A DNA stretch of 38,540 nucleotides, taken from NCBI RefSeq assembly GCF_018613605.1, contig NZ_JAGGPU010000018.1, positions 139,464-178,003 of the forward strand. The letters are read 5' to 3'. This document shows, piece by piece, positions 31,862-38,540 of the stretch. The stretch is from Pedobacter sp. ISL-64 (GTDB lineage Bacteria; Bacteroidota; Bacteroidia; Sphingobacteriales; Sphingobacteriaceae). A model generated the notes under the pieces. That model ran no database searches and was not told the DNA's origin. It was given only the letters and a program-made list of their open reading frames with translations. Each line of letters starts with the position of its first letter. Within the stretch, counting starts at the first letter, position 1. A program made the position numbers and the translations under genes.

Positions 31862-33961
31862 TTATTTTATCGAAATACTAATTGCATTATCATCTGTAAT
31901 TTTTAAGTTGGCTGCCTGAACATAACTTTTTATAGCTGTTTGATTGGCATTGGTAAAATCAGATTTTTTATACGTTACTACAGCATTTAGTGTGTTCAGG
32001 GCTTTAACCGCACTGGTAAAATCTTGATTATTGTATAACATAACTGCCGGAGTTACCTGTGAGCTTTTGTTACCACCTTCTACCTTTTCCTTTTTCTCTT
32101 TCTTCTCCATTTTCTCTTTCAGCTCTTTTACCTCGTTGTCGAATTTTTCTTTCAATTTCTTGTACTCTTCAGTTTGTCTTACGTTACTGTTCGAGTTATC
32201 ATTGTTGTTAAAAATTATACCATCCGGAGAAAGCTGATAACCTTTGGTTTTAAATAAAGAATCAGCGTGTAATCTGCTTAAGCCAGATAATCTTGCAATA
32301 TCTCCTGATTTTAAAGCATGCGCCCTGATATTCTCTATTTGTGCTCTAAATTCTGGCGTGTTCATTTTAGCAGCCATATCTTCGCCCATTTTTTTCCATT
32401 TGGCCTGGGCTTCTGGTGAACCGAATTCTTTGTTCATATCTTCACCCATTTTTTTCCATTTTGCCTGGGCTTCAGGAGAATTCATTTTCTTTTGCATTTC
32501 CTCTCCAAATTTTTTCCATTTGGCTTGTGCTTCTGGTGTGTTGTATTGTTTTGCAATATCTTCTCCAAATTTTTTCCATTTAGCCTGTGCCTCTGGTGAG
32601 TTATATTGTTTGGCCACATCTTCGCCAAATTTTTTCCATTTAGCCTGCGCTTCCGGTGAATTATACTCTTTATGTATTTTTGCCAGCAATAGCGAATCGC
32701 TGAATTTAAATTTAAAATTACTATCGGAACGCAGTCTGTAGATATTTTTTCCTGCAAAAAGCTCATCCCTGTAAAAATCTTTTCTTAGGCTATCAGGCAT
32801 TTCCTTTACCGAGTTATATTCGGTTTTTTTACCATCCGCATCAATGGTTACAATTTTAATTTTACGTTTTTTAGTGGTATCAGTGCAAACAATGGTTTTC
32901 ACATCATGATGGTTGATTACACTCAAAACCTCAATTTTAGGCGTTTTTTTATTTTCTTTTTTCTTTTCTGTTGGATTGATCCAGGCAATAGAAAACAAGC
33001 AGGCTATTCCTAAAGTTAAGGCTGCCATTTGTTGTTTGGCATTTAAATAATTTGTTTTCATGTTGGTTATTCTTTTTATGCGTTGATACAAATTCTGGGT
33101 CTTGCCTGTTGCTGCTAGTGCATAAGCCGGACTGTTTTTATCTTTTAATAATTCGAGTTTGAGTAGGGCATGGGCATAATTCAATGGTTTTCCGGTAATT
33201 TTTAATACCAGATCATCACAGGCATGCTCGCGCTCAATGTGTATAAATCTACCCGCCATCCACACAAACGGATTATAGAATAATAAGGTTTCTATGGCTG
33301 TTTTAATCAGGTTCAATAAGAAATCGTTTCTTCTGATGTGTGATAACTCATGGATTAATATTGCTTCTACCTGATCGTTGTCTAATTGATTTACCAGGGT
33401 CAATGGAAATAATACTACGGGTTTTAAATAACCGATAACCAAAGGCACATTAACAATAGAAGACAAATGGAACTGGATAACTTTATTAATTTTAAGGTGG
33501 GCAGTTACCTGCTCGAAAATGGCTTTCCAGCTATCTGGAATGGCACTTAAACTTTCTTTCTTTAGTTTTGAAAGCTGACCATAACCTTTAACGATTACGA
33601 ATAACTGAAGCAAAATACCAATAATGTAAAATACGACTACAATAGGGAAATACTGCTCTGCCTTGCTGCTAAAACTTGGCGGTAGGTTGTTAAAGTATTG
33701 GTAAACCTGTATATTTTGTGCATTGATTGCGGGAGCCTGATTATTTACATTCAATGTTAACTGATGAATGAAATTATAGCCAAAGCCAATAAACATTAAA
33801 ATGATGGCGCCAAAAGCAAGGTTGTGCTTATGTTTAGCCGCCAGCTTCGGAATGCTGAGCATTACAATAAATAGAATGCCATAAATAATGGCGCTTTGCC
33901 AAAGTGAGTTTAAAATACTCCAGCCAAATGCTTTGATGAACTGTTGTAATAAAGTTTCCAT
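31862..33961 (-). CDS. BlaR1-like M56 metallopeptidase with tandem repeats
   Basis: A 699-residue inner-membrane zinc peptidase of the BlaR1/MecR1 family, thought to inactivate the BlaI repressor on sensing a signal. Membrane segments lie at about 12-36, 48-66, 105-124 and 308-327. The zinc motif HELSH is at 204-208, with the third ligand in IEREHACDD (243-245). Beyond the last membrane segment there is no penicillin-binding sensor domain. Instead residues 433-532 contain five 20-residue repeats built on SPEAQAKWKK, then a decayed sixth, and a Lys/Glu-rich coiled segment (about 585-615). BlaI lies 95 bases upstream in the same operon. The inducer is therefore probably not a beta-lactam. Confidence 0.92.
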   Translation of the reverse strand: METLLQQFIKAFGWSILNSLWQSAIIYGILFIVMLSIPKLAAKHKHNLAFGAIILMFIGFGYNFIHQLTLNVNNQAPAINAQNIQVYQYFNNLPPSFSSKAEQYFPIVVVFYIIGILLQLFVIVKGYGQLSKLKKESLSAIPDSWKAIFEQVTAHLKINKVIQFHLSSIVNVPLVIGYLKPVVLFPLTLVNQLDNDQVEAILIHELSHIRRNDFLLNLIKTAIETLLFYNPFVWMAGRFIHIEREHACDDLVLKITGKPLNYAHALLKLELLKDKNSPAYALAATGKTQNLYQRIKRITNMKTNYLNAKQQMAALTLGIACLFSIAWINPTEKKKENKKTPKIEVLSVINHHDVKTIVCTDTTKKRKIKIVTIDADGKKTEYNSVKEMPDSLRKDFYRDELFAGKNIYRLRSDSNFKFKFSDSLLLAKIHKEYNSPEAQAKWKKFGEDVAKQYNSPEAQAKWKKFGEDIAKQYNTPEAQAKWKKFGEEMQKKMNSPEAQAKWKKMGEDMNKEFGSPEAQAKWKKMGEDMAAKMNTPEFRAQIENIRAHALKSGDIARLSGLSRLHADSLFKTKGYQLSPDGIIFNNNDNSNSNVRQTEEYKKLKEKFDNEVKELKEKMEKKEKKEKVEGGNKSSQVTPAVMLYNNQDFTSAVKALNTLNAVVTYKKSDFTNANQTAIKSYVQAANLKITDDNAISISIK
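32306..32665 (-). repeat. 60-bp in-frame tandem repeats in the BlaR1-like gene
   Basis: Five units of exactly 60 bases (32366-32665) encode 20-residue repeats of the form xNSPEAQAKWKKxGEDxxKx; a decayed sixth (NTPEFRAQIENIRAH) occupies 32306-32365. Units differ mostly at the linker. The units are predicted to be mixed helix with a Trp in each. Confidence 0.9.
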
Positions 33962-34056
33962 AACGGTGGTTTTAATTTTTTATACGGGGACAATCCGAAA
34001 ATTTTACTGTTTATTAGGGATCTAAACCCTACACCTTTCAACCTTCAACGCTAGCC

Positions 34057-34428
34057 TTACTTTAGGCTATCTAAATACTTTTTTATTTCGTCAATCTCAT
34101 CTGCACTTGCACTGTGGTTACCCAAAGCCTGCATTACCAATCTCGCTGCCGATCCGTTAAATACGTTATCGATCATTTTGTTTACCAATTGTTTTTCAGT
34201 TTTATCCTGACTAACAAGCGCTTTATAGATATGCGTTTTTTGATTGGTATCTCTTTCTACCATTCCTTTCTCATGCAGAATCTGCATCAGTTTTAAAGTT
34301 GTGGTATACCCAGAGTCTTTTTTATTCAATGCCTCATGAACTTCTCTTACCGTTGCATTCCCCTTTTGCCAAAGTACCTGGAGAATTTCCATTTCACCTT
34401 CTGTTGGTTTGATGTTATGATTAGTCAT
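34057..34428 (-). CDS. BlaI/MecI/CopY-family repressor
   Basis: A 123-residue transcriptional repressor. A winged-helix DNA-binding domain covers about 5-80 (PTEGEMEILQVLWQKGNATVREVHEAL, then GYTTTLKLMQILHEKGMVERD), followed by a dimerisation helix region (KQLVNKMIDNVFNGSAARLVMQALG). It would repress its own operon at two TACGAA-N4-TTCGTA dyads in front of it, and be cleaved by or through the BlaR1-like peptidase encoded next. No beta-lactamase or cell-wall gene lies beside the pair, so other target genes must lie elsewhere. The consensus promoter for the pair is also upstream. Confidence 0.93.
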   Translation of the reverse strand: MTNHNIKPTEGEMEILQVLWQKGNATVREVHEALNKKDSGYTTTLKLMQILHEKGMVERDTNQKTHIYKALVSQDKTEKQLVNKMIDNVFNGSAARLVMQALGNHSASADEIDEIKKYLDSLK

Positions 34429-34441
34429 ATGTTACAAGTTG

Positions 34442-34457
34442 TACGAATTATTTCGTA
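34442..34457. promoter_or_regulatory. BlaI-type operator 1
   Basis: A perfect dyad TACGAA-TTAT-TTCGTA, 14 bases before the blaI-like ATG and downstream of the -7 box. Confidence 0.75.
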
Positions 34458-34459
34458 TT

Positions 34460-34467
34460 CAAATGTA
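34460..34467 (-). promoter_or_regulatory. Promoter of the blaI-blaR1 operon
   Basis: On the minus strand TACATTTG is an exact TAnnTTTG -7 match, preceded by TTTG (34486-34489) with an 18-base spacer, close to the Bacteroidota -33/-7 arrangement. It is sandwiched between and overlaps the two operator dyads. Confidence 0.75.
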
Positions 34468-34481
34468 CGAAGATATTCGTA
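34466..34481. promoter_or_regulatory. BlaI-type operator 2
   Basis: A perfect dyad TACGAA-GATA-TTCGTA, filling the spacer between the -33 and -7 elements and sharing two bases with the -7 box. Start-to-start distance to operator 1 is 24 bases. Confidence 0.75.
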
Positions 34482-34489
34482 AGATCAAA

Positions 34490-34741
34490 ATATTTTAACA
34501 AATTTTTAACGTTATTGGTTAATTGTCGAAACTGCTTAACCGGTTAACTGTGATATAAGACGCATGGAAAGGCAGAATGTTGCATGCCTATTTGGCTTTT
34601 GAAAGGAAAACCCCTGCTATGAAAAACTGACTTAGGTCGGCGGTCCGGAGTCCGAAGTAGTTTAGTCGAGACAATAATCAACTCCTAAGTAATGAACGAT
34701 GAGCGATCAAACTATAGATCAATGAACCATTGACAAATGAA
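34490..34741. other. Gene-free gap upstream of the blaI promoter
   Basis: About 250 bases between the porD stop and the blaI promoter. It holds GGTCCGGAGTCCGAAG-type units (34637-34655) and degenerate AATGAAC units (34688-34740, for example AATGAACGATGAGCGATC). No open frame and no clear terminator. Confidence 0.5.
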
Positions 34742-35635
34742 CTAATTTTTCTTCAGCCCTTCGTACTTACCAATATTCGCCGGATCGATTTCGGCCAACA
34801 TATTGTAAGCTTTCATGCGTTCCTGGCCGTTTAGTTTAGAAAGTACATTGGTTACTTCTTCGGCTTTTGATGCGAAATAAACATTTGGGAAAATGGAACC
34901 CAGTTTTTGCTTATCCATTTGCTGAAGGGCAGGCAGGGCGGCAACAATTTGTGTTAAACCCTTGTCATTATCGGTTAGCTGATCGAGGCCGCTTAAATGG
35001 TAGCTATAGATAAAATTGCGCAGTTCGCTAAAAATAGGATTCAAAACGTTTTCATTAAACCAAAAACGATTGCGTAAACCATCAGCTGCACGCCAGCCGG
35101 TATTGCCCGAAGCTTGCGCCAGATTAATGATGTTCTGTGCTTTTTTATAAAACGGAGTTCCGCCCATTTTGCTGAAACTATCTTTATCCATTCCGATGAT
35201 GGTATAAGCATAGTAGGTGAGGAGGGCACTGATATTGGAAATATAATTCTGATCAGAAAAGTCGATTGTAGCACCATCATTGAAATTAAAATCGAAATTC
35301 TTATCACTCATATTTAACAAAGTGCTATTGTAAGAGCTGTTAAAAACCGGTCGGCTGCTTTGGATCTGTGCTTCTGCAGTATATCCGGAACCACCATCCC
35401 ACGAATTGATGGTGATGACAAAACTACACTCAATCCGTTCCTGAGGCTTATAACTCTCGTTGCTGAACTTGTTATTGTTTAAAAAATCGCGGATTGTTTT
35501 TTGCAAAGCATCTAAAGTTGGCTTACTGATGTTCGAAACCTGGGGAGCCAGCAGTGTTATCCTCGCATTTAGCTCCTGTGCATGCAGTTTCCCGAAACCA
35601 ACCAATAACAATATCCAGACAATTTTTTTTATCAT
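34742..35635 (-). CDS. porD: PorD-like protein (DUF4835), type IX secretion
   Basis: A 297-residue exported protein matching DUF4835, known as PorD in type IX secretion systems of Bacteroidota. The frame begins at 35662, but Met10 (35635) is chosen: it starts the signal peptide (MIKKIVWILLLVGFGKLHAQ) and forms an ATGA overlap with the coaBC stop. Visible family segments are LNARITLLAPQVSN, IECSFVITINSWDG, SSRPVFNSSYNSTLLN, ISALLTYYAYTIIGMDKDSF and WRAADGLRNRFWFNENVLNPIF. The protein is needed for type IX secretion in studied relatives. Overlap with coaBC means they are translated together. Confidence 0.88.
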   Translation of the reverse strand: MIKKIVWILLLVGFGKLHAQELNARITLLAPQVSNISKPTLDALQKTIRDFLNNNKFSNESYKPQERIECSFVITINSWDGGSGYTAEAQIQSSRPVFNSSYNSTLLNMSDKNFDFNFNDGATIDFSDQNYISNISALLTYYAYTIIGMDKDSFSKMGGTPFYKKAQNIINLAQASGNTGWRAADGLRNRFWFNENVLNPIFSELRNFIYSYHLSGLDQLTDNDKGLTQIVAALPALQQMDKQKLGSIFPNVYFASKAEEVTNVLSKLNGQERMKAYNMLAEIDPANIGKYEGLKKN

Positions 35636-36828
35636 TTTGCAATTTTTAAAATGGCCGCACAAATATCTTTAGCAACATCTCTTTTCGATTTCATTTCAAA
35701 TACAGTCCGTTCTAAAGCTTTGTTAAAAATAGTAATTTTATTGGTATCTGATTTAAAACCTGCGCCCTTATCATTTAAAGAATTTAAAACCACCAGATCT
35801 AGGTTTTTCTTTTCTAGTTTACCTTTGGCGTAATTCTCTTCATCATTGGTTTCTAAAGCGAAACCAACCAAAATCTGGTGCGCTTTTTTTGCTGTACCTA
35901 AAGAAGCGAGTATATCAGTTGTTTTTTCCAGTTCCAAAACCAGGCCACTATCCTGTTTTTTAATTTTTTGAGCGGCAATCAGTTTAGGGCGATAATCTGC
36001 CACAGCGGCGCACATTACGGTGATATCCGTTTCAGGGAATACCGATGAACAGGCATCAAACATTTCCTGGGCACTTACTACATCGATTCTTTTTAAAATT
36101 TGAGTAGATTTTTGTGCAGTTGGTCCGGCAACTAATGTAACATCAGCGCCAAGGCTGGCCAGTTCATCAGCAAGGGCAAAACCCATTTTGCCTGATGAGT
36201 GATTGCCAATAAAACGCACTGGATCAATCGCCTCGTACGTAGGACCAGCAGTAACCATTACCTTTTTGCCAAATAAAGGCATCGATCTTTTAATCGCATC
36301 GTTTAGAAAGGAAACAATTTCTTCAGGTTCTGCCATTCGGCCTTCGCCCCAAAGTCCGCTGGCAAGTTCGCCATTGGCAGGGGCAATAACCTTATTCCCA
36401 AAACTGATAATCTTTTCGATATTAGCTTGAGTAGTTTCATGCTTCCACATATCCAGATCCATTGCCGGGGCGACATAAACCGGGCATTTGGCCGAAAGAT
36501 AAACAGCCGTTAATAAATTATCGCAGATGCCTGTTGCCAGCTTGGCCAGCGTGTTGGCACTTATTGGAGCGATGATAATTAAATCGGCCCATAAGCCTAA
36601 CTCAACATGGTTGCTCCATACGCCAGTTTCTTCTTCGAAGTATTGGGTGTAAACAGGGTTCTTAGAAAGCGTAGCAAGGGTAAGTGGTGTAATGAAATTA
36701 GCACCATCAGGGGTAAGAATAACCTTTACGTTTGCACCAGCTTTTACAAGCAGCCGAACTAAAAAAGCCGACTTATATGCTGCGATGCTACCGCAAACGC
36801 CAAGGATTATATTTTTATGTTTCAGCAT
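35632..36828 (-). CDS. coaBC: Bifunctional phosphopantothenoylcysteine decarboxylase/ligase CoaBC
   Basis: A cytosolic coenzyme A biosynthesis enzyme: the ligase half adds Cys to 4'-phosphopantothenate using CTP, and the flavin-dependent half decarboxylates the product. The N-terminal decarboxylase domain (about residues 1-180) has LGVCGSIAAYKSA, the flavin/substrate segment APISANTLAKLATGICDN, CPVYVAPAMDLDMW and SGLWGEGRMAEP. The ligase domain starts at VMVTAGPTYEAIDPVRFIGNHSSGKMG. The first ATG is 36849, but Met8 (36828) is more likely because the earlier codons lie inside a hairpin arm (36844-36856). It overlaps porD by four bases. Confidence 0.95.
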   Translation of the reverse strand: MLKHKNIILGVCGSIAAYKSAFLVRLLVKAGANVKVILTPDGANFITPLTLATLSKNPVYTQYFEEETGVWSNHVELGLWADLIIIAPISANTLAKLATGICDNLLTAVYLSAKCPVYVAPAMDLDMWKHETTQANIEKIISFGNKVIAPANGELASGLWGEGRMAEPEEIVSFLNDAIKRSMPLFGKKVMVTAGPTYEAIDPVRFIGNHSSGKMGFALADELASLGADVTLVAGPTAQKSTQILKRIDVVSAQEMFDACSSVFPETDITVMCAAVADYRPKLIAAQKIKKQDSGLVLELEKTTDILASLGTAKKAHQILVGFALETNDEENYAKGKLEKKNLDLVVLNSLNDKGAGFKSDTNKITIFNKALERTVFEMKSKRDVAKDICAAILKIAK

Positions 36829-36843
36829 AGCGTGTTGAGCAAG

Positions 36844-36892
36844 GGGCATAGAGCATTGATATGCTTATAAAACTGCGCCATGCTCTTTGCCC
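36844..36892 (-). repeat. Inverted repeat between rpoZ and coaBC
   Basis: GGGCATAGAGCAT (36844-36856) and ATGCTCTTTGCCC (36880-36892) are 13-base arms with one mismatch, separated by 23 bases. The arm includes the first ATG of the coaBC frame. In the transcript it would fold between the two genes and could reduce readthrough or shape the mRNA ends. Confidence 0.6.
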
Positions 36893-36900
36893 TCTGCTAA

Positions 36901-37227
36901 TTACTTTTGTTCTTTAGCAGGATTTCTGTGATAAATTTTCTCGTTCAAAAATTCATCTATAGCAACCAAAACAGGTTTCGGCATGCGCTCGTAATGTTTG
37001 CTGATTTCAATCTGCTCGCGATTTTCGAAAATTTCTTCTAAATTATCGTTGCTTGAAGCAAATTCTGCCAATTTACCATGTAACTCCTCTTTAACGTTGT
37101 TCGAAATCTGATTTGCTCTTTTAGCAATTACCACTAAAGATTCGTATAAGTTATCTGTAGTTTTATCTAAATCGTGTACGTTTCTGGTTACTGTAGTATT
37201 TGGTACAGCAGGTTTGTTAGTATTCAT
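36901..37227 (-). CDS. rpoZ: DNA-directed RNA polymerase omega subunit (Bacteroidota form)
   Basis: A 108-residue omega-like subunit that helps assemble RNA polymerase. The core NLYESLVVIAKRANQISNNVKEELHGKLAEF matches the omega helix that contacts beta-prime. The C-terminal segment (NREQIEISKHYERMPKPVLVAIDEFLNEKIYHRNP) is characteristic of the Bacteroidota version, longer than E. coli omega (91). It lies 3 bases after bamD and 72 bases before coaBC in the same operon. Confidence 0.9.
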   Translation of the reverse strand: MNTNKPAVPNTTVTRNVHDLDKTTDNLYESLVVIAKRANQISNNVKEELHGKLAEFASSNDNLEEIFENREQIEISKHYERMPKPVLVAIDEFLNEKIYHRNPAKEQK

Positions 37228-37230
37228 GTA

Positions 37231-38178
37231 TTACTTGTTTTTAATATTTGTGTTATCAGCATTAGTTGGTTTTGTAGAAACGGTATCCTTTAATTTACCA
37301 GTTCTGATCAACATCTGCTTGTATTTTTCCTGATCAGCGGCATATAATGCCAATTCTTGTTTTGTAGCCACAATACCAGCCTCAACATCATCCTTAAGTA
37401 CCTTTGCATCTTTAGTGTATTTACTGTCAGGATGGTTTTCAGTAAACTCAGTATATAAAGCAAGTGCTTCATTATACCGGTCTTCCTGGCGGATGATATA
37501 ACTGTTTTTTGCGTATAAATACTGCGCTTTAATCATCAAGAAATCCATTTCCTCAGCATATTTAATATCTGGGTAATCTCTTTGCGCATTTTTTAAAGCA
37601 ATAACCGCTGCCCTGTAGTTGTCTACATTGCTTGGTCCGGTAGTTAAGTACATTTTGGCATTTTCAAAAGCTTTATCTTCTAACTTGCCCCTTAATGTGG
37701 CAATATATTTGCCAGCGGCTGCAGCACGATCGCTGGTAGGGTATAAGTTGATGAATAATTGAAGTGCATCTATAGCCTTATAGGTATTTTCCTGATCTAA
37801 AGAGAAATTTGGAGATTCTAAATAGAAACAATAAGCACCCATGTATCTCGCTTCTTCGGCATTTTTACTTGCTGGGTAGGTATCTGCAAAACTTTTAAAC
37901 TGGTATCTGGCAGTTGTGTAATCACTTAATCTATATAAAGTATAAGCATAATAATAGTTCAGATCCTCAGCTTCTGCACGGCCACGATATTTTTGAGAAA
38001 GATCCTCAAAAAGCACCAATGCTTTACTGTAATCACGTTTATTATACAAACGAAGAGCCTCTTGGTATTTTTTTGCAACGTCATTACTCGCTCTCAATTT
38101 CTCGAAACGACTTTTACAACCCGCAATACCCAGAGCGGCAACAAATACTAAAATAATTAAGTGTTTAACTTTAAACAT
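37231..38178 (-). CDS. bamD: Outer-membrane assembly lipoprotein BamD
   Basis: A 315-residue lipoprotein of the BAM complex that folds barrel proteins into the outer membrane. The signal peptide ends in a lipobox (GIAGC, Cys21). The rest forms TPR-like helical pairs: RLYNKRDYSKALVLFEDLSQKYRG, YYAYTLYRLSDYTTARYQFKSFADTYP, AIDALQLFINLYPTSDR and RYNEALALYTEFTENHPDSKY. It is longer than E. coli BamD (245), as usual in Bacteroidota. It is the first gene of the bamD-rpoZ-coaBC-porD operon and starts from a consensus promoter only four bases upstream of the ATG. Confidence 0.94.
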   Translation of the reverse strand: MFKVKHLIILVFVAALGIAGCKSRFEKLRASNDVAKKYQEALRLYNKRDYSKALVLFEDLSQKYRGRAEAEDLNYYYAYTLYRLSDYTTARYQFKSFADTYPASKNAEEARYMGAYCFYLESPNFSLDQENTYKAIDALQLFINLYPTSDRAAAAGKYIATLRGKLEDKAFENAKMYLTTGPSNVDNYRAAVIALKNAQRDYPDIKYAEEMDFLMIKAQYLYAKNSYIIRQEDRYNEALALYTEFTENHPDSKYTKDAKVLKDDVEAGIVATKQELALYAADQEKYKQMLIRTGKLKDTVSTKPTNADNTNIKNK

Positions 38179-38182
38179 TCTG

Positions 38183-38212
38183 CAAAGATAATTAATAATA
38201 CGATAACATCAA
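38183..38212 (-). promoter_or_regulatory. Consensus promoter of the bamD operon (near-leaderless)
   Basis: On the minus strand TATCTTTG (38183-38190) exactly matches TAnnTTTG, with TTG at 38210-38212 and a 19-base spacer, the Bacteroidota -33/-7 arrangement. Only four bases separate the last G from the ATG, so transcription should start at the A of the ATG or just beside it. Confidence 0.75.
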
Positions 38213-38329
38213 TAAAAACAATTGGCCACTAAGCTATGCAAAGCAATTCAGTACAATATAACAGTTAACAATTTTTAACATATATGGTATACCCAATGTA
38301 TCTGAAAGGTTTTTTTATTCCTATACATA

Positions 38330-38450
38330 TATATAGTATGATTTCAGTAGATGACTTCAGAAGGTTGCAGAGTGAATTTTTAATCTTTTTTAGCAAAGCA
38401 GGTTCTTATTACTATATAGGTATGATTTCAGTAAATAACTTTCGAAGTTT
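38330..38450 (+). repeat. Degenerate 84-bp tandem units at the window edge
   Basis: ATGATTTCAGTAGATGACTT (38338) and ATGATTTCAGTAAATAACTT (38422) lie 84 bases apart and continue similarly (CAGAAG/TCGAAG). Both are preceded by TATATA-rich text; a further TTATTCCTAC unit near 38500 resembles 38316. The series runs toward the window end. A 78-codon frame across it is not trusted. Confidence 0.45.
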
Positions 38451-38540
38451 AAAAGAGCAGGGGTGTAAGGATGGCTTCGGAAGTATATTCAGTCACGCAA
38501 GTTATTCCTACATTATATAATATAAGATTGCTTTTGTTTT

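Noticed and set aside
32244..32741. Plus-strand 165-codon frame with FFHLAWASGE repeats
   Set aside because: It is the antisense reading of the 60-bp repeats of the BlaR1-like gene; periodicity explains the open frame.
38284..38520. Plus-strand 78-codon frame at the window end
   Set aside because: It follows the 84-bp degenerate units, and its repeated MISV(D/N)(D/N)F segment is explained by them.
1..38540. Defence system, prophage, CRISPR array, tRNA or insertion sequence
   Set aside because: No transposase, integrase, Cas, restriction, toxin-antitoxin or tRNA-like sequence could be recognised in any frame.

Overview
The window reads as a chromosomal segment of a Bacteroidota bacterium, most likely a Pedobacter-like member of the Sphingobacteriaceae. 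The reasons are a SusC/SusD pair, several large outer-membrane barrels with carboxypeptidase-like N-terminal domains, the Bacteroidota form of RNA polymerase omega, a PorD-like type IX secretion protein, AT-rich intergenic DNA, and promoters matching TAnnTTTG. This assignment comes from reading protein motifs; no database search was run.

Layout. 1-314: a repeat-rich leader with a 68-bp dispersed element and a telomere-like CCCTAAA array. 324-7797: a YhcC-type radical SAM protein, an ammonium transporter plus porin unit, a DUF4468 protein, an SRPBCC protein, a YkuK RNase H-like protein, a small unknown protein and a DbpA-like RNA helicase. 7964-11656: a half-size DUF1456 protein overlapping a TonB-type barrel protein, then an SGNH hydrolase. 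12005-14398 (minus): the ribosome-bound ABC-F ATPase EttA and a DUF1569 protein. 14908-19349 (minus): a SusD-SusC nutrient uptake pair whose upstream region holds two identical LacI/PurR-type palindromes. 19878-23474: a BLUF blue-light photoreceptor and ClpC. 24055-29796 (minus): an ATP-grasp enzyme, a structured repeat-like block, a PA0069-type radical SAM protein with a perfect palindrome touching its start codon, and two paralogous secreted proteins separated by a pile-up of intergenic repeats. 30109-38178 (minus): recN, a BlaR1-like peptidase and BlaI repressor, then the operon bamD-rpoZ-coaBC-porD.

How genes work together. Amt and its porin probably move ammonium across the inner and outer membranes. 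SusC/SusD import an unidentified polymer or oligomer, probably under a LacI-family regulator encoded elsewhere. BlaI and BlaR1 form a sensor-repressor pair, with two BlaI-type dyads placed on the promoter. BamD, omega, CoaBC and PorD form a tightly packed housekeeping operon starting from a near-leaderless promoter.

I found no defence island, prophage, CRISPR array, tRNA or rRNA gene. The most interesting material is regulatory or repetitive: the phased LacI-type operators, the palindrome at the radical SAM start, the BlaI operator pair, three copies of an undescribed-looking ~68-bp element, a cluster of three related palindromes after recN, and a structured ~400-bp block near 25.0-25.5 kb.
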